Assembly (NCBI GenBank): GCA_937894795.1
Contig: CALCQV010000032.1
Span: 1-40,993 of the forward strand
DNA length: 40,993 nucleotides
Direction of reading: 5' to 3'
DNA from: an uncultured Bacteroidales bacterium
Lineage (GTDB): Bacteria > Bacteroidota > Bacteroidia > Bacteroidales > Lentimicrobiaceae
The notes under the pieces were generated by a model. That model saw nothing but the letters and a program-made list of their open reading frames with translations, did no database searches and was not told the origin of the DNA. Below are positions 7,986 to 17,630 of the stretch, piece by piece. The position numbers and the translations under genes are program-made. Within the stretch, counting starts at the first letter, position 1; the number at the start of each line of letters is the position of its first letter.

Positions 7986-9239
7986 TTATCTTGGTTTACT
8001 GATCCAAGCTTCAGGATTCTGTAGTATCTTTCCTTTCCAAAGTTCAAAATGAAGTTTGGTGCGGCCATTTTCATCAGCTTCAATAGTCCCGATTTTCTGT
8101 TTTGTCGTTACTTTATCACCTTTTTTCACATTGATCTCACTTAAGTTTGAGTAAACAGTAAGAAATTCTCCGTGTCTTATTATTATTACATTATTGTAGT
8201 TTGGGAGGGTCATTGTTGATGTTACTTCGCCATCAAACACTGCCCTGGCAATTGAACCACCCGAAGTGGTAATATCAATTCCATTATTCTTTGTTTTTAT
8301 CCCTTTTAATACAGGATGAGGATGTTCGCCAAAGGTAGCTGATATAACACCCCTCTCTGTAGGCCAGGGAAGATTACCTTTATTACCGGCAAAACTGGAT
8401 GATAACTTCATCTCTGAAGGGGTCAATCCGAAAGCATTTTCAGGAGTGGGTTTCGTTCCTGATTTCTTTGCCGCTTCTCTGGCTTTACGTAATTCTTCAG
8501 CAATCAGATCTTCAATAGCTTTTTGCAGCTTCTTTGCCGCTTTTTCATTCTCCCTGAGTTTCTTTAATAACTCTCTCTCCTTTTTGGATAAGGATTTAAC
8601 TGTTTGGTCCTGTTCGTTCTTCTCTACTGATAACTTTTTCTTTTCTACTTCTTCTAATGACTTTAAAGATAACTTTTCGTTTTTCTGACTTTGCAATAAA
8701 GCTACTTTTTCTGTCAGTTTGACTTGTGTTTCTCTAATTACCCTAACCTGGTTTTTCCTATAGCTACTGTATTGCTGGAAATATTTTAATCGCTGGTATG
8801 CTTGATTGAAGTTCTCAGCTGAAAAAATGAACATTAGTCGCGAATATGAACTCTTGTTCTTTTGCGCATAATATATCATTCGCGCATATTCTTCTTTCAG
8901 TTTATTAATATTATTGGTAAGCTCTGTAATGGTATCCTTGGTTAACTTAATCTTATAGTCAATCTGCTGAATCTCACTACTTATGGCATTAATCAGTTCC
9001 TGTCGCTTGGAGATTTTTTTATTCAACAATACTAACTGATTTAGAGATGCTTGCTTGGTTTTTTTTGTTTCTGACAGTAATTTATTGGTATAGTTGATTT
9101 CCTCTTCAATTTTTGCTTTTCGGGCCTGCAATTGGCTTTTCTTATCTTGCGCCTGAGTGTTTGGAATTAGTAAACAGAATAATACGAGTGAGACTATTAT
9201 GTACTTGATTCGAATCCGGGAAGTTAATTTATAGGTCAT
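7986..9239 (-). CDS. EnvC-like murein hydrolase activator (M23 domain)
   Basis: A 417-aa protein with a signal peptide (about 1-30, cut at TQA-Q), a long Lys/Glu-rich coiled coil (about 32-250) and a C-terminal LytM/M23 domain (about 290-415). The domain is degenerate. The metal site HxxxD reads NNGID, the usual YxHL reads YSNL, and HxH is reduced to KLHFE. Loss of these zinc ligands is the hallmark of EnvC-type proteins, which activate amidases rather than cut peptidoglycan themselves. The start is 11 bases after the DUF4292 gene. A role in septal or envelope peptidoglycan remodelling is inferred from the family. Confidence 0.87.
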   Translation of the reverse strand: MTYKLTSRIRIKYIIVSLVLFCLLIPNTQAQDKKSQLQARKAKIEEEINYTNKLLSETKKTKQASLNQLVLLNKKISKRQELINAISSEIQQIDYKIKLTKDTITELTNNINKLKEEYARMIYYAQKNKSSYSRLMFIFSAENFNQAYQRLKYFQQYSSYRKNQVRVIRETQVKLTEKVALLQSQKNEKLSLKSLEEVEKKKLSVEKNEQDQTVKSLSKKERELLKKLRENEKAAKKLQKAIEDLIAEELRKAREAAKKSGTKPTPENAFGLTPSEMKLSSSFAGNKGNLPWPTERGVISATFGEHPHPVLKGIKTKNNGIDITTSGGSIARAVFDGEVTSTMTLPNYNNVIIIRHGEFLTVYSNLSEINVKKGDKVTTKQKIGTIEADENGRTKLHFELWKGKILQNPEAWISKPR

Positions 9240-9250
9240 ATTTCGAAAGA

Positions 9251-10072
9251 TTACAGATTATTAACCCGGGTGTATTTTTCTGGTATCTTGAATGGAAATT
9301 GCAGTGAATCACCTAACTGGATTTTTGTATAATTAATATCAATTGATGTTTTTTTGTTATCAGTTTCCACATCAAAGATAATGCTTACAGGTACTTCCTG
9401 ATTATCAATTTTCATGTGTGTATAGCGTGCCTGTGCTTTTCTGCCTGATGGGGCAATCTCCCTGATCATAATTCGGGTAATTTTAAAATTCTCGGGATTA
9501 AGCCAAATGTGTTGAATGGGAATATTTATGTCAGCGTTATCTTGTACATATCTCTTCAACTTTCTTCTGTTTGAAGTAACAAGTGTATATTCTGCGTTAT
9601 CAATTCCACTTCTGAAGGATGTGTTTTCGTACCTTGAAAAGTCATTTCCAGTCAGAAATGATTGTAACATATCAAAATCGAGTGTGCTGTTGATAAGCCT
9701 GTTTATATAATCGAATGAATTTAACATGTATGTATTTTCCATGCGGTTAAGGTACCTGATGGAATCATTGGTAATAAGAAACCTTGCCATTTCAATACCC
9801 ATTAGAGGCGAGACAGAAATCCAAATGGCACTATCACGCTTGATTCTTATTTGTCCGGTTATTTGTGTATTGTGTTTGTCCTGTTTAAAGGTTGCATTAA
9901 ATCGAGCTGACAAATAATCATAGTGCAGTTCATTTTCTTTAAGATTTTGCAACAAAAACTCATTTCCCTGCTCTTTTAAAGGCTCTCTGATAATTTTGCG
10001 AGTTGGATTGCAGGAAACTGACAAAAAAATGTTGATTATAATAAGTAAATATACCAGCTTAGTACTATTCAT
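9251..10072 (-). CDS. DUF4292 lipoprotein
   Basis: A 273-aa protein with a lipoprotein-type signal: a hydrophobic stretch, then LSVSC with the acceptor Cys21. The rest is beta-rich, with the 'ISVSPLMGIEMARFLITNDS' region (about 90-110) characteristic of DUF4292. This fold is akin to the LolA/LolB lipoprotein-carrier class, which would place it at the inner face of the outer membrane; that is inference. Its start overlaps the end of the TPR gene by 8 bases and the EnvC-like gene follows 11 bases downstream, so the three genes are tightly coupled. Confidence 0.85.
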   Translation of the reverse strand: MNSTKLVYLLIIINIFLSVSCNPTRKIIREPLKEQGNEFLLQNLKENELHYDYLSARFNATFKQDKHNTQITGQIRIKRDSAIWISVSPLMGIEMARFLITNDSIRYLNRMENTYMLNSFDYINRLINSTLDFDMLQSFLTGNDFSRYENTSFRSGIDNAEYTLVTSNRRKLKRYVQDNADINIPIQHIWLNPENFKITRIMIREIAPSGRKAQARYTHMKIDNQEVPVSIIFDVETDNKKTSIDINYTKIQLGDSLQFPFKIPEKYTRVNNL

Positions 10073-11807
10073 AAAGTCTACCGTCTTTTATTTTCATAGG
10101 GAGCTTATCAGAAGCGCCACCTGCTTCTAATGCCTTCTTCCACCAATTTATCGCGTCTTCAACCTTGTTTAATTTATATAGTATGTCACCTAAATGCTCC
10201 AGTTCTGTTCCGGAAGGATTTTTATCCAGTTTGAGTACCTTCTCCATTTGAATAAGTGCTTCACTGTAGGCTCCTTTCTTGTACAACACCCAGGCATATG
10301 TATCAAGATAGGTAGGATTATCGGGTGATAGTTCATTTGCCTTTATGGCCATTCTTTCAGCTTTTTCCAGATCCTTATTCTCCAATGATAAATAGTATGC
10401 ATAATTGTTCAATACGCCTTCATTATCAGGGCTGTATCTTAAAGCATTTTCATAGGAATTATACGCATCCTGGTATCGTTTTAACTTGTATAGTGCATCA
10501 CCATTCATGCTGTAAAAGTCAGCCATGAGAGGATTATTGTTAAAAACAAGTTTTATTCCGGTATTAAGCGAAGAGACTGCATCATTATATCTTTCCATCA
10601 TGATGTTTCCAACTGCCTGGAAATAATAAGGCAAAGGCTGAACAGGGAACAGGTCAATGACCTGGGTACTTACAACAATCAAACTGTCGTATTTTTCCAT
10701 AAGAGCTGTAATGCGAAGAATGTTTTCCCATACTTCATATTTACCGGGATCAAGTTCACTTACCTTTTTGAATAGCATCAATGCCTCGTTGTAACTTTCT
10801 CTCATGGCAAGAATTTGTGCCCTGAATGCCAGAACCTGTGGCTCATAGGGATGCTGCTCAGCCATTATAGCTGAAAGCTCCAGAATATCATCATCTATAC
10901 CCTCATAGTTGCCTGTTTGCGAGTAATAGGTACTCATTATCTGCATTTTGGTACCTGCATCCAGATTTTGATTGGAAAATCCCTTTTTTAAAGCTTGAGC
11001 AGCCTTTTTTAAATCCCCTTTTTTCCTATAAAAATCAGCCAGGGAAATATTAATATATGGATTATCGGGTTCAATTGTCAGTATCTTCTCATAGGTCAAT
11101 AATGCCTGGTCTTCCATCGCATTCATCATATAGAATTCGGCTAATAATGACTGAATACGACTATCAGTTTCAAACGCTGCTGCCAATTTTTCAATCTCTT
11201 GTAAAGCTTTTTTCTTTTTGCCGTCAGCCAGATAAATATGATGTTTTCTTAATGAAATCTCTTCTGATATTCCCTCTTTGGATTCCAGTTCATCATATAT
11301 TTTTAAAGCTTCCTGAGGCTTTTCAACTTTAATGAGCAAATTGGCAAGTTCAATAGTATATGATCTGTTTAAAGGATACTTGTTATGGAGCTGTTCATAT
11401 ATTTTTAGAGCATCACCAAAATTGGAAGTTTGTGAATAGAGATTGGCTAATGTTATGCAATACCAGATATTATCTGGTCTAAGTTCATAGGCTTTTGCAA
11501 TATTCCTGATCGAACTATTGATATCCCTTTGTTTGTAATAAAGTAATCCTAATTCATACAATGAGGCATCATGGTTGGGATCTAATTCCAATACTTCATT
11601 GAATAGATGGATTGCTTCACCCGGATTATCAGTAATCTTAGCCTTATTTGCCTCGAAAAATAACGATTCAGTTCTTTTCTTATCTCTAAATAGACTTGCT
11701 TGTTCTTTAGTTACCAACTCCTCTCCTCCCTCAGGCAAATCCTGTGAAAAAACGCCAAAAGGAAGTAAAAGGAGCAATGATAAGTATAGGCTTATTTTTA
11801 GTTTCAT
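10065..11807 (-). CDS. Secreted tetratricopeptide-repeat protein
   Basis: A 580-aa protein with a signal peptide (1-22, cut near GVFSQ-D) and roughly 13 consecutive TPRs covering about residues 45-560. Typical units are 'NHDASLYELGLLYYKQRD' and 'NPTYLDTYAWVLYKKGAYSEALIQMEKV'. No catalytic domain is visible. Within the operon dut > TPR > DUF4292 > EnvC it probably acts as a periplasmic or outer-membrane-associated scaffold for envelope biogenesis. Its stop overlaps the DUF4292 start. Exact partners are unknown. Confidence 0.9.
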   Translation of the reverse strand: MKLKISLYLSLLLLLPFGVFSQDLPEGGEELVTKEQASLFRDKKRTESLFFEANKAKITDNPGEAIHLFNEVLELDPNHDASLYELGLLYYKQRDINSSIRNIAKAYELRPDNIWYCITLANLYSQTSNFGDALKIYEQLHNKYPLNRSYTIELANLLIKVEKPQEALKIYDELESKEGISEEISLRKHHIYLADGKKKKALQEIEKLAAAFETDSRIQSLLAEFYMMNAMEDQALLTYEKILTIEPDNPYINISLADFYRKKGDLKKAAQALKKGFSNQNLDAGTKMQIMSTYYSQTGNYEGIDDDILELSAIMAEQHPYEPQVLAFRAQILAMRESYNEALMLFKKVSELDPGKYEVWENILRITALMEKYDSLIVVSTQVIDLFPVQPLPYYFQAVGNIMMERYNDAVSSLNTGIKLVFNNNPLMADFYSMNGDALYKLKRYQDAYNSYENALRYSPDNEGVLNNYAYYLSLENKDLEKAERMAIKANELSPDNPTYLDTYAWVLYKKGAYSEALIQMEKVLKLDKNPSGTELEHLGDILYKLNKVEDAINWWKKALEAGGASDKLPMKIKDGRLYE

Positions 11808-11834
11808 TCTTTCATTTTAAAGTAATTCGTCATT

Positions 11835-12269
11835 TCACTTAACTCCCGTATGTCCAAATCCGCCATCACCCCTCTCTGATTCTTTAAGTACGTCAGTTAA
11901 TATCCATTCAGCTTTTTCGTGACGGGCTATTATCATTTGAGCTATTCTATCACCATGATTGATAACAAATCGCTGTTCCGAAAGATTAATCAAAATTATT
12001 TTAATTTCGCCTCTATAGTCTGCATCAATAGTACCCGGTGAATTAAGGACCGTAATTCCCGATTTGGCTGCCAGGCCACTTCTTGGTCTGATTTGTGCTT
12101 CAAATCCTTCAGGTAATTCTATGAATAGACCGGTTGGTATCATGGCTCTTTCCATAGGTAATAAGGTAACCGGTTCATCCAGGTTTGCCCTTATATCCAT
12201 ACCAGCCGAATGGGTGGTTTCATAGGATGGAATATTGTTTCTTGAATTGTTGACAATTTTAATTTGCAT
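11835..12269 (-). CDS. dut: dUTP diphosphatase
   Basis: Dut hydrolyses dUTP to dUMP and pyrophosphate, keeping uracil out of DNA and feeding dTMP synthesis. All five trimeric dUTPase motifs are visible: AGMDIRA, PRSGLAAK, the TIDADYRGEI loop with the catalytic Asp, RIAQMII, and the C-terminal RGDGGFGHTG arm. The ATG at 12269 gives 144 aa, the standard length, starting MQIKIV. The frame stays open to an ATG at 12338, but the extra 23 residues have no family support. It lies between the flippase and the TPR gene in the same direction. Confidence 0.96.
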   Translation of the reverse strand: MQIKIVNNSRNNIPSYETTHSAGMDIRANLDEPVTLLPMERAMIPTGLFIELPEGFEAQIRPRSGLAAKSGITVLNSPGTIDADYRGEIKIILINLSEQRFVINHGDRIAQMIIARHEKAEWILTDVLKESERGDGGFGHTGVK

Positions 12270-12369
12270 GGATTTGAAACGTATTAAAGTGTAATAACGA
12301 TTTGGTCTTGTAGTTAGTGCGTATAAATAATCTCGCAAAAATAAGCATTAATATGCATTCACTTTAGGC

Positions 12370-13851
12370 TTAACTTCTCATAGCTCTAACACCACGTTTC
12401 TCTTTAAACCATATTACCGCCAGAAATAAGATCAGTAAGATCGAATTAATTACAAATTCTAAATTTCTTCCCAGTTCATTGGTAAAGATTGACAGAGTAT
12501 ATATAACTATAGTTAGAATTATATAGAAGGACAAAGCCTTCAAATTATAATTGATGGGATAATATTTCTGTCCATAATAATAGGATACAACCATCATAAA
12601 GGCATAGCATATAAATGTAGCCCAGGCGGCTCCCATATATCCCATAATTGGTATCAGCATGAAGTTAAACAACAATGTCACACCGGCGCCGGCTACTGAA
12701 ATCATCGCTCCAATACCAGTTTTGTCTGTAAGTTTAAACCAAACACTCAAATTGTAGAATACTCCCAAAAATAGATTAGCCCATAATAAAATTGGAATTA
12801 CTCCTGCGCCTTCCCTAAAATCGCTGCCTATAAAGAGTAATACAATGTCTATATTCAGCATTATTGCAAGGTATATGAATAGGCACACAATTATAAAGTA
12901 ATGCATCAGTCTTGCATAGGTTATTTTGGCATCTTTAGTACCTGATTGGTCAAAAAAGAAAGGTTCGGCAGCATATCTGTATGTTTGGATAAAAAGGGTC
13001 ATTAGAATGGACACTTTATAACAGGCTCCGTAAATTCCTAATTGGGCCATAGCATCAACATTATCAGGAAGCATTCGTCGAAGTATTATACGGTCAAATG
13101 TTTCATTGATTATACCGGCAAAGCCAAAAATCAACAATGGCCAGCTATAGCTCAGCATTTTCTTCAGTAAGTTAATATCAGGCTTGATTTTAGCCTTTAC
13201 CATTGAAGGAACCAGCATTATGAAGGTAAGCGCACTGGCTATAAGATTTGAAATAAATATATAGCCTACCCCTATTTCCGGATTATACAAGAACTTTAGA
13301 AAAGCTGAATCGGCAATTCCCGGATCCTCCTTGACTATTTTAGGGATTATTACAATAAAAAGAAGGTTGAAAGCAATGTTTGTTACAATATTTACAACCT
13401 TAATAATAGCAAATCTTATGGGTTTGTTTTTTAATCGCAATTGAGCATAGGGAATGCTGGAAAGTGCATCTGCTGCGAGAATTAGTGCAAACCACCTGAT
13501 ATATTCAGGATTATCAGCATAACCCATTGCTGAAGATATGGTTGGTGTTGCAGAAAATATTATTACCAGAAAGAATATTGAAGTTACAAATAGTGAAAAC
13601 AGAGTAGTTCCATATACTTTTTCTTTGTCAGGATGGGTTGTGGAAAATCTGAAAAATGCAGTTTCCATTCCATAAGTCAACACAACAAACAAGAAAGCAA
13701 CATAAGCATAGATTTCTGTTACAACTCCATATTCCGCCGGGGCAAATACCCTGGTATATAAAGGAACAAGGAGGTAATTCAACAATCTACCCACTATTGT
13801 TGGTAATCCATATATAGCGGTCTGTCCGGCCAGCTTTTTGAACAAGTTCAC
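12370..13851 (-). CDS. Oligosaccharide/lipid flippase (MOP superfamily)
   Basis: A 493-aa integral membrane protein with 12-14 hydrophobic spans and the N-terminal 'KLAGQTAIYGLPTIVGRLLNYLLVPLYTRVF' signature of Wzx/MurJ-type polysaccharide flippases. It probably moves lipid-linked sugars across the inner membrane; the substrate cannot be read from sequence. The start is GTG at 13851, overlapping the TGA of the sensor kinase gene (GTGA), so the two are translationally coupled. No glycosyltransferases are close by, which suggests a housekeeping envelope role rather than a capsule locus. Confidence 0.88.
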   Translation of the reverse strand: MNLFKKLAGQTAIYGLPTIVGRLLNYLLVPLYTRVFAPAEYGVVTEIYAYVAFLFVVLTYGMETAFFRFSTTHPDKEKVYGTTLFSLFVTSIFFLVIIFSATPTISSAMGYADNPEYIRWFALILAADALSSIPYAQLRLKNKPIRFAIIKVVNIVTNIAFNLLFIVIIPKIVKEDPGIADSAFLKFLYNPEIGVGYIFISNLIASALTFIMLVPSMVKAKIKPDINLLKKMLSYSWPLLIFGFAGIINETFDRIILRRMLPDNVDAMAQLGIYGACYKVSILMTLFIQTYRYAAEPFFFDQSGTKDAKITYARLMHYFIIVCLFIYLAIMLNIDIVLLFIGSDFREGAGVIPILLWANLFLGVFYNLSVWFKLTDKTGIGAMISVAGAGVTLLFNFMLIPIMGYMGAAWATFICYAFMMVVSYYYGQKYYPINYNLKALSFYIILTIVIYTLSIFTNELGRNLEFVINSILLILFLAVIWFKEKRGVRAMRS

Positions 13852-16800
13852 AGTTTATTTATATTATCAGGTTTTACTGCAGGTAAATGAATTTCAAAGG
13901 TCGTACCATTATCATCTGATGTAAAGATAATGTTACCCTTGGCTGAATTAATAATATTCTTTACCATTGCAAGTCCCAGGCCGGCTCCTCCTGACTTGGT
14001 GGTGAAGTTTGGTGAAAAGATTTTGTGTTTTAATTCCTCGGCTATACCAATACCATTATCAGAAATGGATATTACATGTTGATCACCCCGGGTTTCTAAA
14101 AGTATTTCAATTCGGCCTTTCTTGTCCGCCGGAATTGATTGTATTGCATTGTTTAACAGGTTGACCATTACTCTCGACAGTTGTTTCTTATCGGCATATA
14201 CATATTGTGGTTGATTATTATGCCTGAATGTGATATCAAACTCTGTCTGGGGTTGAAATAGTGCTACATTATCTTTAATAAGCTGTAGTAGCTCAATATT
14301 CTCATTTGAAGGTTGTGGAAATTTGGCAAAATCAGAAAAGGCTGATGCTATGGAAGCCAAGGAATCTATCTGTTGTATCAGTGATGTGGTGGTCTTTTCT
14401 AATTTCAATTCCCAATCAGGCGCTTTATCATGATATGAACGGTATAAATGCTGTATGCTTAATTTCATTGGTGTTAAAGGATTTTTTATCTCATGAGCTA
14501 TCTGACGAGCCATTTCCTTCCAGGCGCTTTCTCTTTCTGATTGAGCTAATTTATCAACACTTTCTGATAATTTTTCCAGCATTAAATTGTACTCATTTAT
14601 CAAATTGCCTATTTCATCATGCCGGTTATACGTTATTTTCTCATTCTTTTTATCAAGCATAACATGGCTGAATCGGTCTCTGATCAGCTGTAAAGGCCTG
14701 GTCACATAGTTACCCACAACCAATGCCGCCAAAACGGCTATGGCGGTTAGCATGATATACACGTTTACAAATGTTACCAGGAATGAAGAGATCTCGGTTC
14801 TTAATTCATTTTCCCGGGCAAAATAGGGAAGATTTATGTAAGCAATCAACTGATTATCCTTATTTCTGAATGGAATATAAGCCGATAAATATTTATAGGT
14901 TCCTATCTGTTCATTGGTAACAAAGAATGTACGCCGATTAACTGAAATCTCATTATAAGCTTCAGTACTCATGAATTCTGATCTTAATCCCTCCTTGAAT
15001 ATCTCGGGTCTCGATGTTGCCAGTAAATTACCTTTTGTTGTATAGAGGTTGATATCGCTGAAGAAAACCAAGGAGAACTTTGTAAGTAATTCATGAAGAT
15101 AAGGCTCATTCGAACTATCAATTTTTTGAAAAGTATCAAGCTTATGTTCTATTTCAATGAGAACCGAGTGAGCCTTTTCACTTAACATATCCTTATTCTT
15201 CTTATCATTGAGACTTCTGATATTATGCAATGTCGTTGCCCCGATAATCAATGAGGCAAAAAGTACCAATGCTACAAGCATTATCTGTAATTGGGTCTTT
15301 AGATCAGGATATCTTCTCTTGAAATGCCGTAAACTGTATATGCTTGTCAGTATAAATATCAGAATGATGTGAAATATCAATTGGTATGTAAAAGGAGCAA
15401 GTTGATCAAGTAAGCTCTGTTTCTTCTTGCTGATTACAATGGAAGTGTTTTTATTTACGCTGTGGTACAGGTGATTGTAGTCATTTTTATCAAAAAAGGA
15501 ATATTCTCCTCTAAAGGGTAGAAATGGTTTTTCTGATATGCTGTAAGAATATTCTCCAACGTTTTTAATTAGCTCATTGTTGGAATATATTGCGTAGGAA
15601 TATAAACTCAGGTCGTAGAATGAGATAAATGATTTATCAAGGAGCAACTCCGGGTATCCCAATCCTTTAGGCACGTATTTCTGTGTGAATTCGATTATTA
15701 TACTTGCCGTATCACCTTTGAAAGCCTGATTATTAATAGGTATTTTAGCTATATAATTATTTACTCCGAATGATTCCTTAAAATAATGCAGTGTTTGTGC
15801 AGAAGTCTTATTGGTAATGTTATCAATAATATTGTTGAAATATTCAGTGCATTCTACTATAACGTCTGATGGTTTGACAACAAGGTGCTTATCCGGATAA
15901 CACAGGGTTATCTGTGAATTATACTTCGACCAATAACCTGTGAAATAGTGTGAATTAAGATAATTGATGCAATTCTCCTCTTCTACCGGATAATACCAGC
16001 CTCGCATAAACAAATTATATACAGTGGAGTCCTTTAAGATTGCTTTTTCTATATCTGAATATAGATATTCGCCAATCTTATCTTGTTCAGACGATAATCT
16101 TAGGGCCATCAGTTTACGCTCTTCTTTTTCCTTAGCCTCGCGATTATGATATAAGCAGAAGGTTGAAATAAGTGTTAGGATGATAATAAGCAGTGTGTAA
16201 GTTGTAACGTGAGGATAGGGAAGAATCTTTGACACTATCGCCACCAATAATCCAATATACAGAATAAATAAGATAAGTTCCTGCCATTGCGGAATGTATA
16301 AGCCTGAAGAACGGAATACTAACCATACTATTAGGCTGAAACAGATAAAATAAACGAGAAAGGAAAACTTCCCTGTAATTTGTGAAGTTATTCTCACTAA
16401 AATATATGAAATATAAAAGAAGTTTAATAGTACCAATCCAATGATGAAATAGGCTGTAATGCTATAGATGCTGAAATCAAGAAGTTTTGACAGGTTCAAT
16501 TCAAATGAAGAATTGATAACCAGTGTATCTATAATATAGAGACTTAGATAATAAAAAAGTGTAATGATAGCAAAGCTGACTATAATAAATGATGCTTTTA
16601 TAATCTTCCCCGGAAGTTCTGCCAGTTCATTGCGAAATGTTCTATAAGCCAGATAACTCAGGAATGTGAATATCACAACGTTTGTCAGTAAGTCACCTAA
16701 TGAAGAAAGCCAAATAGATGAGGCATAATTCAGGGGACTAAACAAATCAAAATCGCTGAAATAGTGAGGCACTCCTGCCTTAAATAAAATAATACGCAGA

Positions 16801-17525
16801 AATATTGATGTTAATGCAACTATGAAAAGGCTGGTGCCGGCTCTGATTCCAATAGTTTTAAGGTACAGGTAGAGAGCGAGGTTAAATAAAACAAATACAA
16901 GTAGAGATAAGGTATATAATAAGAACTCCTGATTGTTAGTAAGAGATGATTTACCTGTTTTATTGATATAAAATAGTGTCCGGTCGTTATTGTCAGTGAT
17001 TTTTAATTGCCCTGAATTAAGATTGATCTCACAATCCGGCGTTACTGAGTATGCCGGATTAAATGAAGACATCAAATAATCATTTTGATATGGGTATTTA
17101 TATTTGATCAGGTCAAGTAGTATAAAGCGATAATTACCCTTTTGTATGCTATTCTGTTGAAAATATCCATTGGGGGTTTGAATTATTCTTTTATTGCTTG
17201 TTGACGGATCATAGGGAATTGAATTATCTGACCAAAACAGAAGGTCTTCTTTATTAAAAACGAATAAATTTGTATAGGCGGGTAGGATTTCAGAATATTG
17301 TTTCAGTTGTTGAAAGTCGGGTGAGGTATATTTGTCCACCAACTGTTGAAGAAGTCGGTCATTTTGCAAATATCTATGATTAATTGTGGAAGTAAAATCT
17401 TTGACCTTTTGTGTATCTGAATTGGTATAAAGGATAACATTATAAATAATAATAATGGCCAGACAAATGATACCTGACAAAAGGGCCAATATAAAAGGTA
17501 TTTTAAACTTCTTTGACAGCTTCAT
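13848..17525 (-). CDS. Large membrane sensor histidine kinase
   Basis: A 1225-aa protein. The N-terminal half has many membrane spans (one near the N-terminus, a cluster between about 205 and 465, and spans near 735 and 765), with extracytoplasmic segments between. A further span (about 930-950) precedes a HAMP linker. The kinase core has the H-box AHEIKNPLTP with His1011, the N-box NLLNNAIQS, the G1 box SDNGIGI and the G2 box GGAGLGLAMV. 'ESAWKEMARQIAHEIKNPLTPMK' is typical of the NtrY-like branch. No receiver domain or response regulator is adjacent, so it is an orphan here. The stop overlaps the flippase start. Confidence 0.9.
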   Translation of the reverse strand: MKLSKKFKIPFILALLSGIICLAIIIIYNVILYTNSDTQKVKDFTSTINHRYLQNDRLLQQLVDKYTSPDFQQLKQYSEILPAYTNLFVFNKEDLLFWSDNSIPYDPSTSNKRIIQTPNGYFQQNSIQKGNYRFILLDLIKYKYPYQNDYLMSSFNPAYSVTPDCEINLNSGQLKITDNNDRTLFYINKTGKSSLTNNQEFLLYTLSLLVFVLFNLALYLYLKTIGIRAGTSLFIVALTSIFLRIILFKAGVPHYFSDFDLFSPLNYASSIWLSSLGDLLTNVVIFTFLSYLAYRTFRNELAELPGKIIKASFIIVSFAIITLFYYLSLYIIDTLVINSSFELNLSKLLDFSIYSITAYFIIGLVLLNFFYISYILVRITSQITGKFSFLVYFICFSLIVWLVFRSSGLYIPQWQELILFILYIGLLVAIVSKILPYPHVTTYTLLIIILTLISTFCLYHNREAKEKEERKLMALRLSSEQDKIGEYLYSDIEKAILKDSTVYNLFMRGWYYPVEEENCINYLNSHYFTGYWSKYNSQITLCYPDKHLVVKPSDVIVECTEYFNNIIDNITNKTSAQTLHYFKESFGVNNYIAKIPINNQAFKGDTASIIIEFTQKYVPKGLGYPELLLDKSFISFYDLSLYSYAIYSNNELIKNVGEYSYSISEKPFLPFRGEYSFFDKNDYNHLYHSVNKNTSIVISKKKQSLLDQLAPFTYQLIFHIILIFILTSIYSLRHFKRRYPDLKTQLQIMLVALVLFASLIIGATTLHNIRSLNDKKNKDMLSEKAHSVLIEIEHKLDTFQKIDSSNEPYLHELLTKFSLVFFSDINLYTTKGNLLATSRPEIFKEGLRSEFMSTEAYNEISVNRRTFFVTNEQIGTYKYLSAYIPFRNKDNQLIAYINLPYFARENELRTEISSFLVTFVNVYIMLTAIAVLAALVVGNYVTRPLQLIRDRFSHVMLDKKNEKITYNRHDEIGNLINEYNLMLEKLSESVDKLAQSERESAWKEMARQIAHEIKNPLTPMKLSIQHLYRSYHDKAPDWELKLEKTTTSLIQQIDSLASIASAFSDFAKFPQPSNENIELLQLIKDNVALFQPQTEFDITFRHNNQPQYVYADKKQLSRVMVNLLNNAIQSIPADKKGRIEILLETRGDQHVISISDNGIGIAEELKHKIFSPNFTTKSGGAGLGLAMVKNIINSAKGNIIFTSDDNGTTFEIHLPAVKPDNINKL

Positions 17526-17630
17526 TATGATCGAATACTACAAAATGTATAATATATTTCAAAAATCAAGCCATTATTGCTACTGCAACAACATATACAC
17601 AAAGGTATCTTATCTTTTGCTATAATGCTA

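Noticed and set aside
12270..12338. 23-residue N-terminal extension of dut
   Set aside because: The trimeric dUTPase family starts at MQIKIV-like sequence; the extension has no homology signal.
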